A DNA stretch of 64,000 nt, from positions 316,909 to 380,908 of the forward strand of contig VSDK01018427.1 in NCBI GenBank assembly GCA_009767595.1, in the 5' to 3' direction. The notes beneath the pieces are model-generated. The model was not told the origin of the DNA, did not search any database, and saw only the letters and a list, made by a program, of their open reading frames with translations. The DNA is from Symbiodinium kawagutii. Its lineage: Eukaryota; Sar; Dinophyceae; Suessiales; Symbiodiniaceae. Below are positions 34,170 through 44,176 of the stretch, piece by piece. Numbering within the stretch: the first letter of the stretch is position 1; each line of letters begins with the position of its first letter. A program made the position numbers and the translations under genes.

Positions 34170-34285
34170 CTTGTTGGCCAATAGCAAGCCAAGTTGGATG
34201 TTGTACTCTTGAGAGAGGCTCAGGCGCATGAAGCAGGAGGCCTTCTTGTGCATGGGTTTGACAGTTGGTGGCATCGTTACCAGTC
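34170..34285 (-). CDS. Minus-strand exon with GA donor
   Basis: Acceptor CCGAAG|G and inferred donor AACAAG|GATATC. Reads LVTMPPTVKPMHKKASCFMR then LSLSQEYNIQLGLLLANK. It lies immediately 3' (on this strand) of the tandem array, so the array may be intronic to this gene. Confidence 0.5.
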
Positions 34286-34362
34286 CTTCGGGATAGCGCA
34301 GGCGAAATTACTTTACTTCGAGTGATCCCCACCATGTCATGTCAACACCGCTCGCTGACTCC

Positions 34363-34917
34363 ACTTTTGTCTGACATTCTCTCCGACATATCTTCTGACA
34401 TTCTTTCTGACAAATCTTCTGACATTCTCTCTGGCATACCTTCTGACATTCTTTCTGACATCCTTTCTGGCACATCTTCTGACGTTCTTTCTGACACCTT
34501 TCTAGTCGGACATTCTTTCTGGCAAATCTTTTGACATTCTCTCTGACATCTCTTCGGACTTTCTTTCTGACATCTTTTGACATTCTTTCTGACATATCTT
34601 TCTGCCAATCTCTCTGACATTCTCTCTGACATTCTTTCTGACATCTCTTCTGACATTCTCTCTGACATATCTTCGGACTTTCTTTCTGACATATCTTTTG
34701 ACATTCTTTCTGACATATCTTGTTGCCAATCTGTCTGACATTCTCTCTGACATTCTTTCTGACATCTCTTCTGACATTCTCTCTGGCATATCTTCTGACA
34801 TTCTCTCTGACATTCTTTCTGGCAAATCTTTTGACATTCTCTCTGACATATCTTCTGATCAATCTCTCTCACATTCTCTCTGACATATCTTCGGACAATC
34901 TCTCTGACATTCTCTCT
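34363..34917. repeat. Degenerate 12-bp tandem array flanking the 84-bp array
   Basis: Diverged copies of a 12-bp unit of the type GACATTCTTTCT / GACATATCTTCT, with occasional 1-2 bp slips. It appears to be the older edge of the same array. Confidence 0.85.
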
Positions 34918-35841
34918 GACATTCTTTCTGACATCTCTTCTGACATTCTTTCTGGCATATCTTCTGGCATTCTCTCTGACATTATTTCTGGCAAATCTTC
35001 CGACATTCTTTCTGACATCTCTTCTGACATTCTTTCTGGCATATCTTCTGGCATTCTCTCTGACATTATTTCTGGCAAATCTTCCGACATTCTTTCTGAC
35101 ATCTCTTCTGACATTCTTTCTGGCATATCTTCTGGCATTCTCTCTGACATTATTTCTGGCAAATCTTCCGACATTCTTTCTGACATCTCTTCTGACATTC
35201 TTTCTGGCATATCTTCTGGCATTCTCTCTGACATTATTTCTGGCAAATCTTCCGACATTCTTTCTGACATCTCTTCTGACATTCTTTCTGGCATATCTTC
35301 TGGCATTCTCTCTGACATTATTTCTGGCAAATCTTCCGACATTCTTTCTGACATCTCTTCTGACATTCTTTCTGGCATATCTTCTGGCATTCTCTCTGAC
35401 ATTATTTCTGGCAAATCTTCCGACATTCTTTCTGACATCTCTTCTGACATTCTTTCTGGCATATCTTCTGGCATTCTCTCTGACATTATTTCTGGCAAAT
35501 CTTCCGACATTCTTTCTGACATCTCTTCTGACATTCTTTCTGGCATATCTTCTGGCATTCTCTCTGACATTATTTCTGGCAAATCTTCCGACATTCTTTC
35601 TGACATCTCTTCTGACATTCTTTCTGGCATATCTTCTGGCATTCTCTCTGACATTATTTCTGGCAAATCTTCCGACATTCTTTCTGACATCTCTTCTGAC
35701 ATTCTTTCTGGCATATCTTCTGGCATTCTCTCTGACATTATTTCTGGCAAATCTTCCGACATTCTTTCTGACATCTCTTCTGACATTCTTTCTGGCATAT
35801 CTTCTGGCATTCTCTCTGACATTATTTCTGGCAAATCTTCC
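34918..35841. repeat. Higher-order tandem repeat: 11 x 84 bp
   Basis: The landmark GGCAAATCTTCC recurs every 84 bp from 34990 to 35830. Each 84-bp unit is seven related 12-mers, and the 11 units look identical by eye. Because 84 and 12 are multiples of three, the array is open in several frames on both strands (28-residue repeats such as SDILSDISSDILSGISS on plus, MSERMSEDLPEIM or RENARRYARKNVRRDV on minus). It is annotated as a satellite, not as coding. A degenerate tail runs to about 35893. Confidence 0.95.
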
Positions 35842-35900
35842 GACATTCTTTCTGACATCTCTTCTGACATTCTTTCTGACATCTTTTCTGACATCTTTGA

Positions 35901-36020
35901 GGTCCGGCAGCGACCACTGGGCGTGCATGGTCGTGGTTGAGGTCCGGCAGCGACCACTAGGCCAGGATGCTCGTGGTTGAGGTCCGGCAGCGACCACTAG
36001 GCGTGGATGATCGTGGTTGA
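35901..36020. repeat. Three 40-bp tandem repeats
   Basis: Units at 35901, 35941 and 35981, each beginning GGTCCGGCAGCGACCACT and ending TCGTGGTTGA. They abut the 84-bp array on one side and a GGAGGCGGA purine tract (36021-36060) on the other. Confidence 0.95.
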
Positions 36021-36731
36021 GGAGGCGGAGGAGGCGGAGGACGAGGAGGAGGAGGAGGCGTCAGCTGTGATAAAATCTAACAACCCTCACCTGACAGGTG
36101 GGGAAAAAGAAGTCAAAGAATCCATAAAAGCGCAACAAAGCTATATACCATTTCACCCTATATGTTGGTGTTCTTCATTGGCAGCCACTACTCATCAGCT
36201 ACACGAAGTAGGTGCCATGAATTGGCCCAGGATTAATTGGCCGCCATATGCTATCGTTGTTGAACGTCATTGAACCACCCATCAACTGAACCATCAACTC
36301 AACTATCACCAATCAATCCATCAAAGAAACCATCAATCAACCATCACCAACTAACCCAACCACCCCCCCATCAACTCAACTATCAACCAGCCTATGGTCA
36401 AGCATAAACTGGTTTTTAAGGCCGTTTCACAAGGTGGTTATATCGACCATTTGCCTGGTAGTTACGCAACTTCAGCAACCATATGGTATATCCACCTGAT
36501 TTATCCATTTGGTAAATCTAAAACTGGCACCCGAGTTTCAACCCAACTTAGCTACTTGGGTACCCAACTTGGCATGTAAACCCAACTTAGCTACCCCGAG
36601 TTCCCCTAGTTTAAACTAGGTCTTCATCATCAACTAGCCCAAGTTAGCTACTAGGTAGTTTACTAGTACCCCTAGTTGCTAACTAGCCACCCCTAACTAC
36701 TCGCTAGTTAGCTACCCCAAGTTGGGCCTAG

Positions 36732-36903
36732 CTACCCCTCGTTGGTCGCCACTTCGCTCCCTCGGCCCTCGGCCTTCCTCCCCGGCGAGGACGGCACGTT
36801 GAGCAGCACCGATCTGCTCAGTGCCCTGGACCTGGCGGACGGCGGGTCTTCCACGCACAGCTGGCGCGCGGCCGCGCCGTGGGGAGCCCGGCGGGGGAGA
36901 TGG
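36732..36903 (+). CDS. Candidate exon, unrecognised
   Basis: After GGGCCTAG the frame reads FLPGEDGTLSSTDLLSALDL then ADGGSSTHSWRAAAPW, ending at TGG|GTCGTT. The GEDGTLSSTDLL portion is EF-hand-like in rhythm but lacks the first loop Asp. Upstream 36280-36730 is CCATCAACC/CTAGTTAGC filler. Confidence 0.5.
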
Positions 36904-37056
36904 GTCGTTGGGTCGGTGGTGGTGACTGGTGGCTGGCTGGTGGTGAAGTCAATGGTGATCCTTAAGTGATGGTGAAGTGAACGTCAACCAGCCATAGGTG
37001 ATGAAATCAACATAAATCAACATCTACTTGGCGATCGGTCAATATCAATCATCCCG

Positions 37057-37152
37057 AAAAATGGGTAGGCGAACATCTAAGCAGGTAGACTAGTAACTGG
37101 TTGTTGATGGAATTGGTTCACAGCCAGGGTACCAGAGGCCTTTGGCCCACAG
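37057..37152 (+). repeat. Introner-like dispersed element, copy 2
   Basis: Begins AAAAATGGGTAGGCGAACAT and ends TTTGGCCCACAG, where the AG is the acceptor of the next exon. Resembles 21976-22072 end to end. Confidence 0.5.
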
Positions 37153-37248
37153 CTATCGATCTCGGCCCCAGGGGGCCTGTTTTTCGCGGAAAAGGTGGTG
37201 CTGCACGATGTGGCTGTGAATGCTGTTCGTTTCACATCATCTAGAAAT
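37153..37248 (+). CDS. Exon following an introner-like element
   Basis: 96 nt, phase 0 at both ends, from CCCACAG to AAAT|GTATGG. Reads LSISAPGGLFFAEKVVLHDV then Ala-Val-Asn-Ala-Val-Arg-Phe. Beta-strand-like; unrecognised. Confidence 0.5.
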
Positions 37249-38249
37249 GTATGGTATGATGGCATATGACGGTTTGTTTGCATGATTTTTCTTTACATTC
37301 CTCAACCTTTTTGAGAAGAGAGTTGCAAATATAGTGAACATATGTTAAAAGAGTCCACTTGGTTCTTGAGAGGAGGCCCCATCTACGATTTGAAGGGGGG
37401 GTGCACTGGGTGGGGTAACATCCCAACATCAACGGACAGCACTAACCTGGTAGCGGTCATGGCACCACTCTTTCTCTCCCTTCGTCCACCAAGGACCGCC
37501 ATGGCCATGACAGGCTCGGCCGCGTGATAACTGGAAGACCCAGCATAAAGGGTGACCGTTTACCAGCACTGATCTGCCATTCACCCATTGAACAGAAGCA
37601 CCGTTGAACTAATCATGTTAAACTTACAGGTGAGTTTTTTAGAGGGTAAGCAGGTGTACAACTGTTCTACTTCATTTGGTGTGTTTGTTTCTGTGCCATG
37701 GATTCAGTATGACTCAGACAGTTTTATTGGAATCGATCGCATGCCGTATGCCTTGCCACAGCAACTTACAGGTGACCATAAATAAACGTAGCTTGCACAG
37801 GGGGGTAGGGCAACATTCCAAAGGGATAATCAATGGGAAGACCATAGACCAAATAGCCAAAGTCGATGCTTAACGATTATCAAGCATCCGCAGTTGTGGT
37901 AGCACTCATAGGTATAGGAGTTATTATGCCCTTTTGCGATGGGTTGGCCAGACAATTGGAAGATGGTTGCAAGCATCTTCATCAAAATATCAGCTGGTTG
38001 AGTGACAAGCGTTTACCAGGTTCCACCCAGGAGGTAGGTGCGCGATACTACACCAGCCACCAGTAACACCAAACCAAGCAGCAATTAGACCCAAACATCA
38101 CTATGTTGTTTGATTGTGATTGTTTGTTCTTGCCCCAGGCTATTGTTGGTCCTTATCCCATGTTATTAACCAGCTGATGAACCATCACTAACCATTGGTA
38201 ACCAGCTTGCCTTTGCAAGCTATTCCGTTCATGACCCGTGACCCGTGTG

Positions 38250-38258
38250 TGGCTCAAG
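38250..38258 (+). promoter_or_regulatory. Relic of dinoflagellate spliced leader upstream of ARF gene
   Basis: TGGCTCAAG matches the leader's 3' end, preceded within 15 nt by CCGTG, like the leader's CCGTAG start. It lies 54 nt upstream of the ATG. The same 9-mer occurs in reverse at 27293-27301 with no intronless gene, so chance cannot be excluded for one site alone. Confidence 0.5.
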
Positions 38259-38311
38259 GGTAGTTGAAGCCATCTTCCATCTTTGTCAGTCGTAAGCCGC
38301 AAGTGGTCGCC

Positions 38312-38866
38312 ATGGGTCTTGCTATTACCAAGATTTGGCGGCGCATGATCGGGAAGCAGGAAATGAGATTTCTCATGGTAGGCTTGGACGCAGCAGGTAA
38401 GACAACCATCTTGTACAAGCTGAAGTTGGGTGAGGTGGTGACGACAATCCCAACCATTGGATTCAAGGTCGAGACCGCGGAGTACAAGAACCTGTCCGTC
38501 GTTGTTTGGGACCTTGGGGGGCAAGACAAGTTCCGACCCCTGTGGCGTCACTACTATGAAGATTATCAAGGCACCATTGCTTTGATCTACGTCGTCGACA
38601 GCAATGACTGTGATCGCATTGAGGATGCCCGAGAAGAACTCACCAAGATGCTGAACGAGGATGAGATGCGTGATGTGCCCTTGCTGGTCTTTGCCCACAA
38701 GCAGGACCTGCCACAGGCAATGACAGCTGCGGAGGTGACAGAGAAGCTGGGACTCAACACTCTTCGCCACCGCCAGTGGTTCATCCAAGAGTCATGCGGC
38801 GCCACAGGAGATGGCTTGTATGAAGGTCTCGATTGGCTTTCCCGCACTCTGTCCTCAAAGCGTTGA
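38312..38866 (+). CDS. ARF-family small GTPase, intronless
   Basis: Complete 184-residue frame starting MGLAITKIW, with Gly2 available for N-myristoylation, and ending in TGA. ARF GTPases recruit coats and lipid enzymes to Golgi and endosomal membranes. G1 is GLDAAGKT, switch I contains PTIGF, G3 is WDLGGQDK, and the interswitch matches ARF1-class proteins rather than SAR or SRb. The frame is open 48 nt further upstream, but the MGL start is the conserved one. Oddities: the guanine-specificity motif NKQD reads HKQD, the CAT motif reads Ser-Cys-Gly-Ala-Thr, and two or three residues are inserted before LIYVVDSND. Intronless with a relic leader 54 nt upstream, hence probably a reinserted cDNA copy. 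Whether it is active or a drifting paralogue is open. Confidence 0.9.
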   Translation: MGLAITKIWRRMIGKQEMRFLMVGLDAAGKTTILYKLKLGEVVTTIPTIGFKVETAEYKNLSVVVWDLGGQDKFRPLWRHYYEDYQGTIALIYVVDSNDCDRIEDAREELTKMLNEDEMRDVPLLVFAHKQDLPQAMTAAEVTEKLGLNTLRHRQWFIQESCGATGDGLYEGLDWLSRTLSSKR

Positions 38867-39409
38867 GCTGACTAGCAGATGAAGATATAGATGGATAGTG
38901 CGATAGAGTTGCGATCTTTGTGAGATTGCAAGGATTGCTTAGGCGTGTCCTTATGTAGTGGATGCATTCCATGCGGAATTCGTTCTGGATCATTTTGCAG
39001 TGTTTTTGTGTTGTCCCAGTTGAGTGAGCACACCCTTGTGAAGCAGGGTGTGTTCTGACGGCAATGGATCAGAATTTGTCCGCAAGAAAAACAAGTTACT
39101 AATCATTATTTGCCAGCAGTACTGAGCGCGTTTTTTCACCATGATGAAGCTACTGGATCAACCACCGTGAAACCACTGCCCACTAAATGCCCTGGTTACA
39201 AACCAAGCGTCACTATTAGCTGTTACCTCAGCACATGAACAGCCACTACAATTAATTGATGGCCAGTACCTGTCAATAGATCACATTCAGAATAGTTTTA
39301 CAAGCCACTAGCACTTGTCAACCCACATTCAATAAGGCTTATACCATACTTAGCCAAACCTGTCAATAGATCAAATACATACCAAGCGTTATTGAACCAT
39401 TCTTAGCAG
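38867..39409. other. Non-coding stretch 3' of the ARF gene
   Basis: The first 200 nt is likely 3' UTR; no AATAAA and no poly(A) tract was seen. Then CCACTA/AACCATT intron-like filler. Confidence 0.35.
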
Positions 39410-39564
39410 CCACTACCGTCTACATCCACCACTACCGCAAATCGGTGCGGCGCCGATCCAGCAGTGCCTTGGTAACACCAGCACTGGGGAAACGGGTGAT
39501 CGATTTTTCCAGTCGTCGTGTGGTGCATCTGAGGTTCAATACGGGCTCGCCATTTTTTGAATGA
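39410..39564 (+). CDS. Candidate exon, basic
   Basis: After TTCTTAGCAG the frame reads YIHHYRKSVRRRSSSALVTP then ALGKRVIDFSSRRVVHLRF and stops at 39562-39564. A canonical TTG|GTAACA donor at 39472 would give a shorter exon of 62 nt. Confidence 0.45.
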
Positions 39565-40290
39565 TCATGGTATATAATGGCATTTGATGGCTAATGTTGG
39601 TTAGTCATATTCAGTGAATCATGGCTGGTGTCGGATAGGAATTGTTGATCATCAGGGTTACGAGTAGTCAGGCATCGTTTGCCTGCAGAGGTTGATTGTG
39701 ATAACCATTGCACTGATGGTTACTGCCATAATGAAAAAGGTAGATCCATATCCATAGGAATCAAAATCACAGTCAGTGTACCTGCTAAATAGCTGGTGAT
39801 TTACCCCAACCGTGACTGGTTTACGAACGAACCAATTCAACAATTGTCAGCGTCAGTGAAATCCATTGCCAATGAATAGCCCAGTACACCCAATAATTTC
39901 ACTACAACATCACTGATAACTATGCATACATTAGTTCAATCATGCCACAGCTCATGAATAGTTAAGTAACCCCAATGGTGCATAGAAATCCACTGATGTC
40001 AATAGAATCCCATCGGTCAATAGCTATGATGTGATGGCAAGGGAAACATGGCTATAATGTTCAACCATTAGCAATAGTTAAGTAAGTCCAGTAATAGTGA
40101 TGCTACTGCAATGGAATTCCATTGATCAATGGCTATGATCTTCAACCATTAGCACTATGTATTTAGATAAGTCCAGTCAAAGTATCAACATCACTACTTA
40201 ACCACTACTACTGGGATTGCTAGTACTGATTCTAGATAGTAATTACTACTATAGCAGTAATAGTAGTATCAACACCGTCATTCGAAACAG
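39565..40290. other. Intron-like stretch
   Basis: AT-rich CAATGG/CCATTG filler, no credible coding frame. 40210-40270 has TAGTAGT/ACTACT words. Confidence 0.35.
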
Positions 40291-40390
40291 CATCACTGGG
40301 ACCCCATCGCCAGGCACCATGGATGTGAATAGCCTGAAGCAACGACTGCTGGCGCGGCGTCTCAGTGGGCGAAAACCAAGCCACACTGGG
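40291..40390 (+). CDS. Candidate exon
   Basis: Acceptor at CGAAACAG (40290) or CGCCAG (40312). The frame reads MDVNSLKQRLLARRLSGRKP then Ser-His-Thr-Gly, likely ending before a GC donor near 40391. Confidence 0.4.
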
Positions 40391-40662
40391 GCCTTGTTAA
40401 GGGGAGATCCCCTAGATTTGAGGGGAAACCATCGGGGTTTGTCACCTTTTCATGGTTAAACTCATCAATAGAGCTTGGGTGTTTAACTGTTCGATGGTTA
40501 AACTGTTGCTGGTTAAACTCATGCTGGTTTTTAGAGAGTTGGATCCCCCCATCCGTTCGTTGGACACGGTCGTTTCTTTCACTTGTAGCCTCCTGGCTGG
40601 GTGGGAAATGATTGGGCACAGCCGTTCTTGTCGCTTGTGATGGGCGCAGTCTTGTGCAAAGC

Positions 40663-40999
40663 TCAACGATGGCTAAAGTGCGGAAGCATCAACGAGAGCA
40701 CACCGGGACACCGGCTTGGCAACCCTGACTCTTCGGCCTGCACGACATTCAGCAGCTTGTCCAATGGCAAAGCCACCTTTTTCCGCTTCCTAGGCAGTTC
40801 CTTGGGAGGCCCTGGGAAAATATCCAGGAAGTGTATCCTTCGCACCTGAAAATGGCAAGACGCACCACAACTCGCATCATTTCTTTCCAAAAACTCATCC
40901 TCGTTCCGCAAATTGGTGAAGCCAAAATAAGACTTTTCAAATTCATCAGGCCGATCACTATTCATGTCATCCAGTACAAAAAGCCCTGGCAGCCCTGGC
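40663..40999 (-). CDS. Minus-strand terminal exon, unrecognised
   Basis: After AGTGCAG|G on the minus strand about 110 codons run to a TGA at 40663-40665. Reads LFVLDDMNSDRPDEFEKSYF, FGFTNLRNEDEFLERND, then RKRKKVALPLDKLLNVVQAE. Composition is strongly protein-like and no plus-strand frame competes. It lies head-on to the plus EF-hand exon at 41083, so two genes of opposite strand meet or interleave here. Confidence 0.5.
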
Positions 41000-41082
41000 C
41001 TGCACTGGCTTCCTGCTTTCAGCTTTCGCTTGGAGGTGCCTTGTTGGATCCCAGCCATCCACCAGCGATCCCACCGCGCGAG

Positions 41083-41163
41083 GTGAAGTGGGCCACGCTG
41101 TCCAACGCCTTCGACAAGATGGACTTGGACGGCAATCACCGTGTGAGCCGGGAAGAGTTGGGG
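41083..41163 (+). CDS. EF-hand exon
   Basis: After CGCGCGAG, phase 0, reading VKWATLSNAFDKMDLDGNHR then Val-Ser-Arg-Glu-Glu-Leu-Gly: helix E, loop D-L-D-G-N-H-R-V-S-R-E-E with the conserved Glu at position 12. Ends near a GT at 41164. Typical of calmodulin or calcium-dependent kinase regulatory lobes. Confidence 0.65.
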
Positions 41164-41609
41164 GTCCCCAGTTGGGGAAGGCTCTCGGGAAGGCTGGGTG
41201 AGCTACGCTAGAGAATGATGCTGGCTATGGTGGATTGCAGTTGGTTGGTTGCTGGCGATTTTTTTAGAACTTTGTTGATGTTTTCTCTGAACATGCTCTG
41301 CTGGTTGTTGCATGGAAGTTTGTCCGGTTCTTCTTGTCCTGGAAATTGTGGTAGCACTGTCCAGTTTGGACCACTTTCATCTAGCCCTTGCTGAAGTATG
41401 CCTTGAAACGGGGGAAGAAGTCCTTTGAGTCCATAGGGTTCATCTTAGGTTCCTCTCCTTGATGCTTGGATTCTTTGTCCTTGGCAATTTCGGGGCATTT
41501 GACACCTTCCAAGCTTGCCGAGTGAAGATGGATGATGAGAAATCAAATCTTGATAGTGTTTTCTTCCATCGCTTTTAACTTTTCCATGGGAAGATGAGGA
41601 TTTCACCAG

Positions 41610-41785
41610 GCGCTGCTCCTCGTGGCACGTGGCGTTGGCTCAGTCGCACGGCTGTAGAGTACAGCTCCACGTGATGGCCGTGGCCAGCGTCGTCAACGAT
41701 GACAGCGCGGAGGTAGCGCCAGCACTGGGAATTGCCAAGGGTCGGCCCGTGGCCGTGAACGTGATCGACCCTTGGCTTCAGCGGA
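41610..41785 (+). CDS. Candidate exon, unrecognised
   Basis: After TTCACCAG|G the frame reads VALAQSHGCRVQLHVMAVAS then VVNDDSAEVAPALGIAKGRP, ending near A|GTGCCC. Globular composition; no family recognised. Confidence 0.5.
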
Positions 41786-42599
41786 GTGCCCAACTCATCC
41801 CAACTCATTGCTATACTAATCACAGTTTAACAAGCAGTAACCAATAAACTACCAAACTACTTATAATGAAAACTAGCTATGGTAACCACACATAGCAAGT
41901 TGTTTGTTAATCAAAACAAACTATAGTTATTCTCTGGTTGCTACAACAACAACAAGTTGTTTTGGTTGTTAGCTACCATATGCGAGTATTTTGTTGTTTT
42001 GTTTCTTTGGTTGTTTGGCTTGTTCGGGTTGTGAGAGCCACAGCTAGTAATTGAAGGTCTGAAACATTTTGATGGATTACTGCTTTCAGAGGGGTTGAAA
42101 GCACCAGACAGAACAGATACAAACAGTAGTAGCCAGAACGGCAACCACAACCATGACCAACTTTGAAGGAAACACACATGGCTAGGCACACACACACACA
42201 ACATGCATTTTGTCGTCATTTATTTCTGCATATGCTGGTCCCACGTGGCCCCACCGAACGGCTACCGGTGATCTTCCATAACTGAGGTCAATGTCAATGA
42301 AAGAAATGATGAAACCAAAACTTACCACTCAACGCATCTCAATTTAGAGAGGTGAACTGACGAACAGAAATGATACGAATTAAATTACGGATCCTGGCTG
42401 ATGGTTGCGAGGAAGCGATTCGGAGCCAGGCATATCCATAGATCCTGTTAATTAAATAGGAACATGAGGAGCCATCAGGAGGGTTGCAACCAAATGGTAT
42501 GTTGTGCTTTTAGCAATCTAATTAGATTTGTCATGTTGTGCATCTATCCTAGATATCCCAGCTGCCGTTGTTGTCCTTATTGTTGCTGTTGGTGGTCTT

Positions 42600-42750
42600 T
42601 GTTTGTTGTTGGTTGTTAGTTGTGGTTGTGTCTTTTGTCGTTATTTATTTGTTTGTTTGGTTTGGTTTGGTTTGGTTGTTTGGTTGTTTGCGTGTATGTT
42701 TGTTTGTTATTGTTTGTTTGGTTGCTTTGCTAATTTGCTCGTTTGTTCTT
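42600..42750. repeat. TTTG/TTGG-rich low-complexity tract
   Basis: Runs of GTTTGTTTGG and TTTGGTTTGG. Hydrophobic open frames across it are artefacts. Confidence 0.85.
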
Positions 42751-42829
42751 TAATTCGTTGAATACTCATTTAATTACCTAGTTAGTTGGTGAATTAGTCA
42801 CTTAATGTCGGTTAGACCTTGCCTCCCAG

Positions 42830-43053
42830 CCTCGCATGGCCGTGCCTCCAAGGCCAATGAAGACCTTCCCAACGTGCGCCCGGTGGCCATGGCCAACCTG
42901 CCGTCCAGCAGCTCCAACGACGAGCTGAAAGCCGCCTGGGCGGCGCAGCCCACGCAGCCCGGCAGCGCGAGTCCTCCTGCGGTGTCTTCACCGGCGGAGG
43001 CGCCGAAGAAGGCCGCGAGACCCTCCGTGGCGATCCGCACCATTAAAAAAGTG
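42830..43053 (+). CDS. Exon, unrecognised, phased with the next
   Basis: After GCCTCCCAG, 224 nt ending phase 0 at GTG|GTGAGA. Reads NEDLPNVRPVAMANLPSSSS, NDELKAAWAAQPTQPG and a Pro/Ala-rich stretch to SVAIRTIKKV. It looks like a disordered linker with short motifs. Splices in phase to 43341. Confidence 0.6.
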
Positions 43054-43340
43054 GTGAGAACCTCCACCACCGTGGTGCAGACAGGCCAGGTCACTTGTGG
43101 GGCACTTGTGGGGCGCTTGTGGTCACTTGTGGTACATGTGCGAAGTGCCAATTGCTGGGCTGAGAAGTAGCGCAGCTTGTGCACTGAGAAGCAAGTGATT
43201 GTGCATGATCAACCTGTGATACCAGCATCTGATTTTGCATGATCAACTTGTGATATCAGCCTTTTGTATCCTTTTGTTGCTGACATTGCTGGTGCCAAAC
43301 GGTTTGTCAGATGATCCAATGTATAGCTGACACTGCACAG

Positions 43341-43517
43341 TGGGCGGGCAACGAGAAGGGGGCACTGGCGCCAGGACAAACCCCCTTGGAGAGGGAGCTC
43401 GAAAGTATCGAAGGTCTGCGGAAATATGTGATAAAGCCACCTGCAGAGGCAGGGGTTGCACGGGAGGTTGACACCGAGATGGAAGAGGGCACCATGAGAA
43501 TGCTCGAAACATACCAG
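43341..43517 (+). CDS. Exon, unrecognised
   Basis: After CACTGCACAG, phase 0, 177 nt ending CAG|GTCTGT. Reads EKGALAPGQTPLERELESIE then GLRKYVIKPPAEAGVAREVD and a Met-Glu-Glu-Gly-Thr-Met-Arg segment. Charged and helical. Joins 42830-43053 across a 287-nt GT-AG intron. Confidence 0.6.
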
Positions 43518-43763
43518 GTCTGTAGCAAAATACATAGCATTCTCCCACGATTTTCCTTCAAAAAATTGCTGCCACAATTCTCAACCATAGTTTGATCATT
43601 ATTATACCATTTAAGCCTTCGACCTGTGATTCTCAGCTGAAGCAACCACCTATGCCAATCTAAATTGATATCAACAAACCCATCACGAATTCTTCTGATC
43701 GTAGGCTATGGGGGTTAGTTCACCTATCCCGTTGGGGGTGCAACCCACCATGTGATTCCCAAG

Positions 43764-43882
43764 CATTCCCCCCGCGCGTCGCGTGGTACCGATCCAGGTT
43801 TCGGGTCGCGTGTCCATCTTGACCCCGACCACCGCCTCCCGGGTACCCTGGCTGGTGGGGAGGGAGCTGCGCTGGAGCCAGG
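43764..43882 (+). CDS. Candidate exon, beta-rich
   Basis: After GATTCCCAAG the frame reads IPPARRVVPIQVSGRVSILT then PTTASRVPWLVGRELRWSQ, ending at CAGG|GTATCC. Phase does not match the exon at 43341-43517, so an exon is missing between them or they belong to different transcripts. Confidence 0.5.
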
Positions 43883-44176
43883 GTATCCTGCCCTAGCTCT
43901 TGAAAGGGGGAGCCAGGCCAGGAGTTACTAGGCCCGTTCACCCAATGATAGTTGAGGGTTGGTTACTTTTGGATGAGTGGTGGATTAATGGATGATGATT
44001 GATGGTTGATAATTGCTCATTGATGCTTCCGAGTAGCTAATTGCAGGCAATGATAAGCAACTAAGAGGAGCAATTTCAGATCCCTGGAGGTCTAAACCGA
44101 GAACCGTGGGCTCTGAACCCTGATATTTGGTTTTGGTTGGGGACGCACCAGCTGTTGTCAAAAACGTTGGGCTGGA

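Noticed and set aside
34918..35841. Regular direct repeats resembling a CRISPR array
   Set aside because: There are no unique spacers; the whole 84-bp unit repeats, it is built of 12-mers, and the DNA is eukaryotic.
34342..35997. Very long open frames (up to about 550 codons) on both strands across the tandem array
   Set aside because: A repeat with a period that is a multiple of three and lacks stops stays open automatically in several frames. Both strands are equally open and the composition is unlike real proteins, so no CDS is called.
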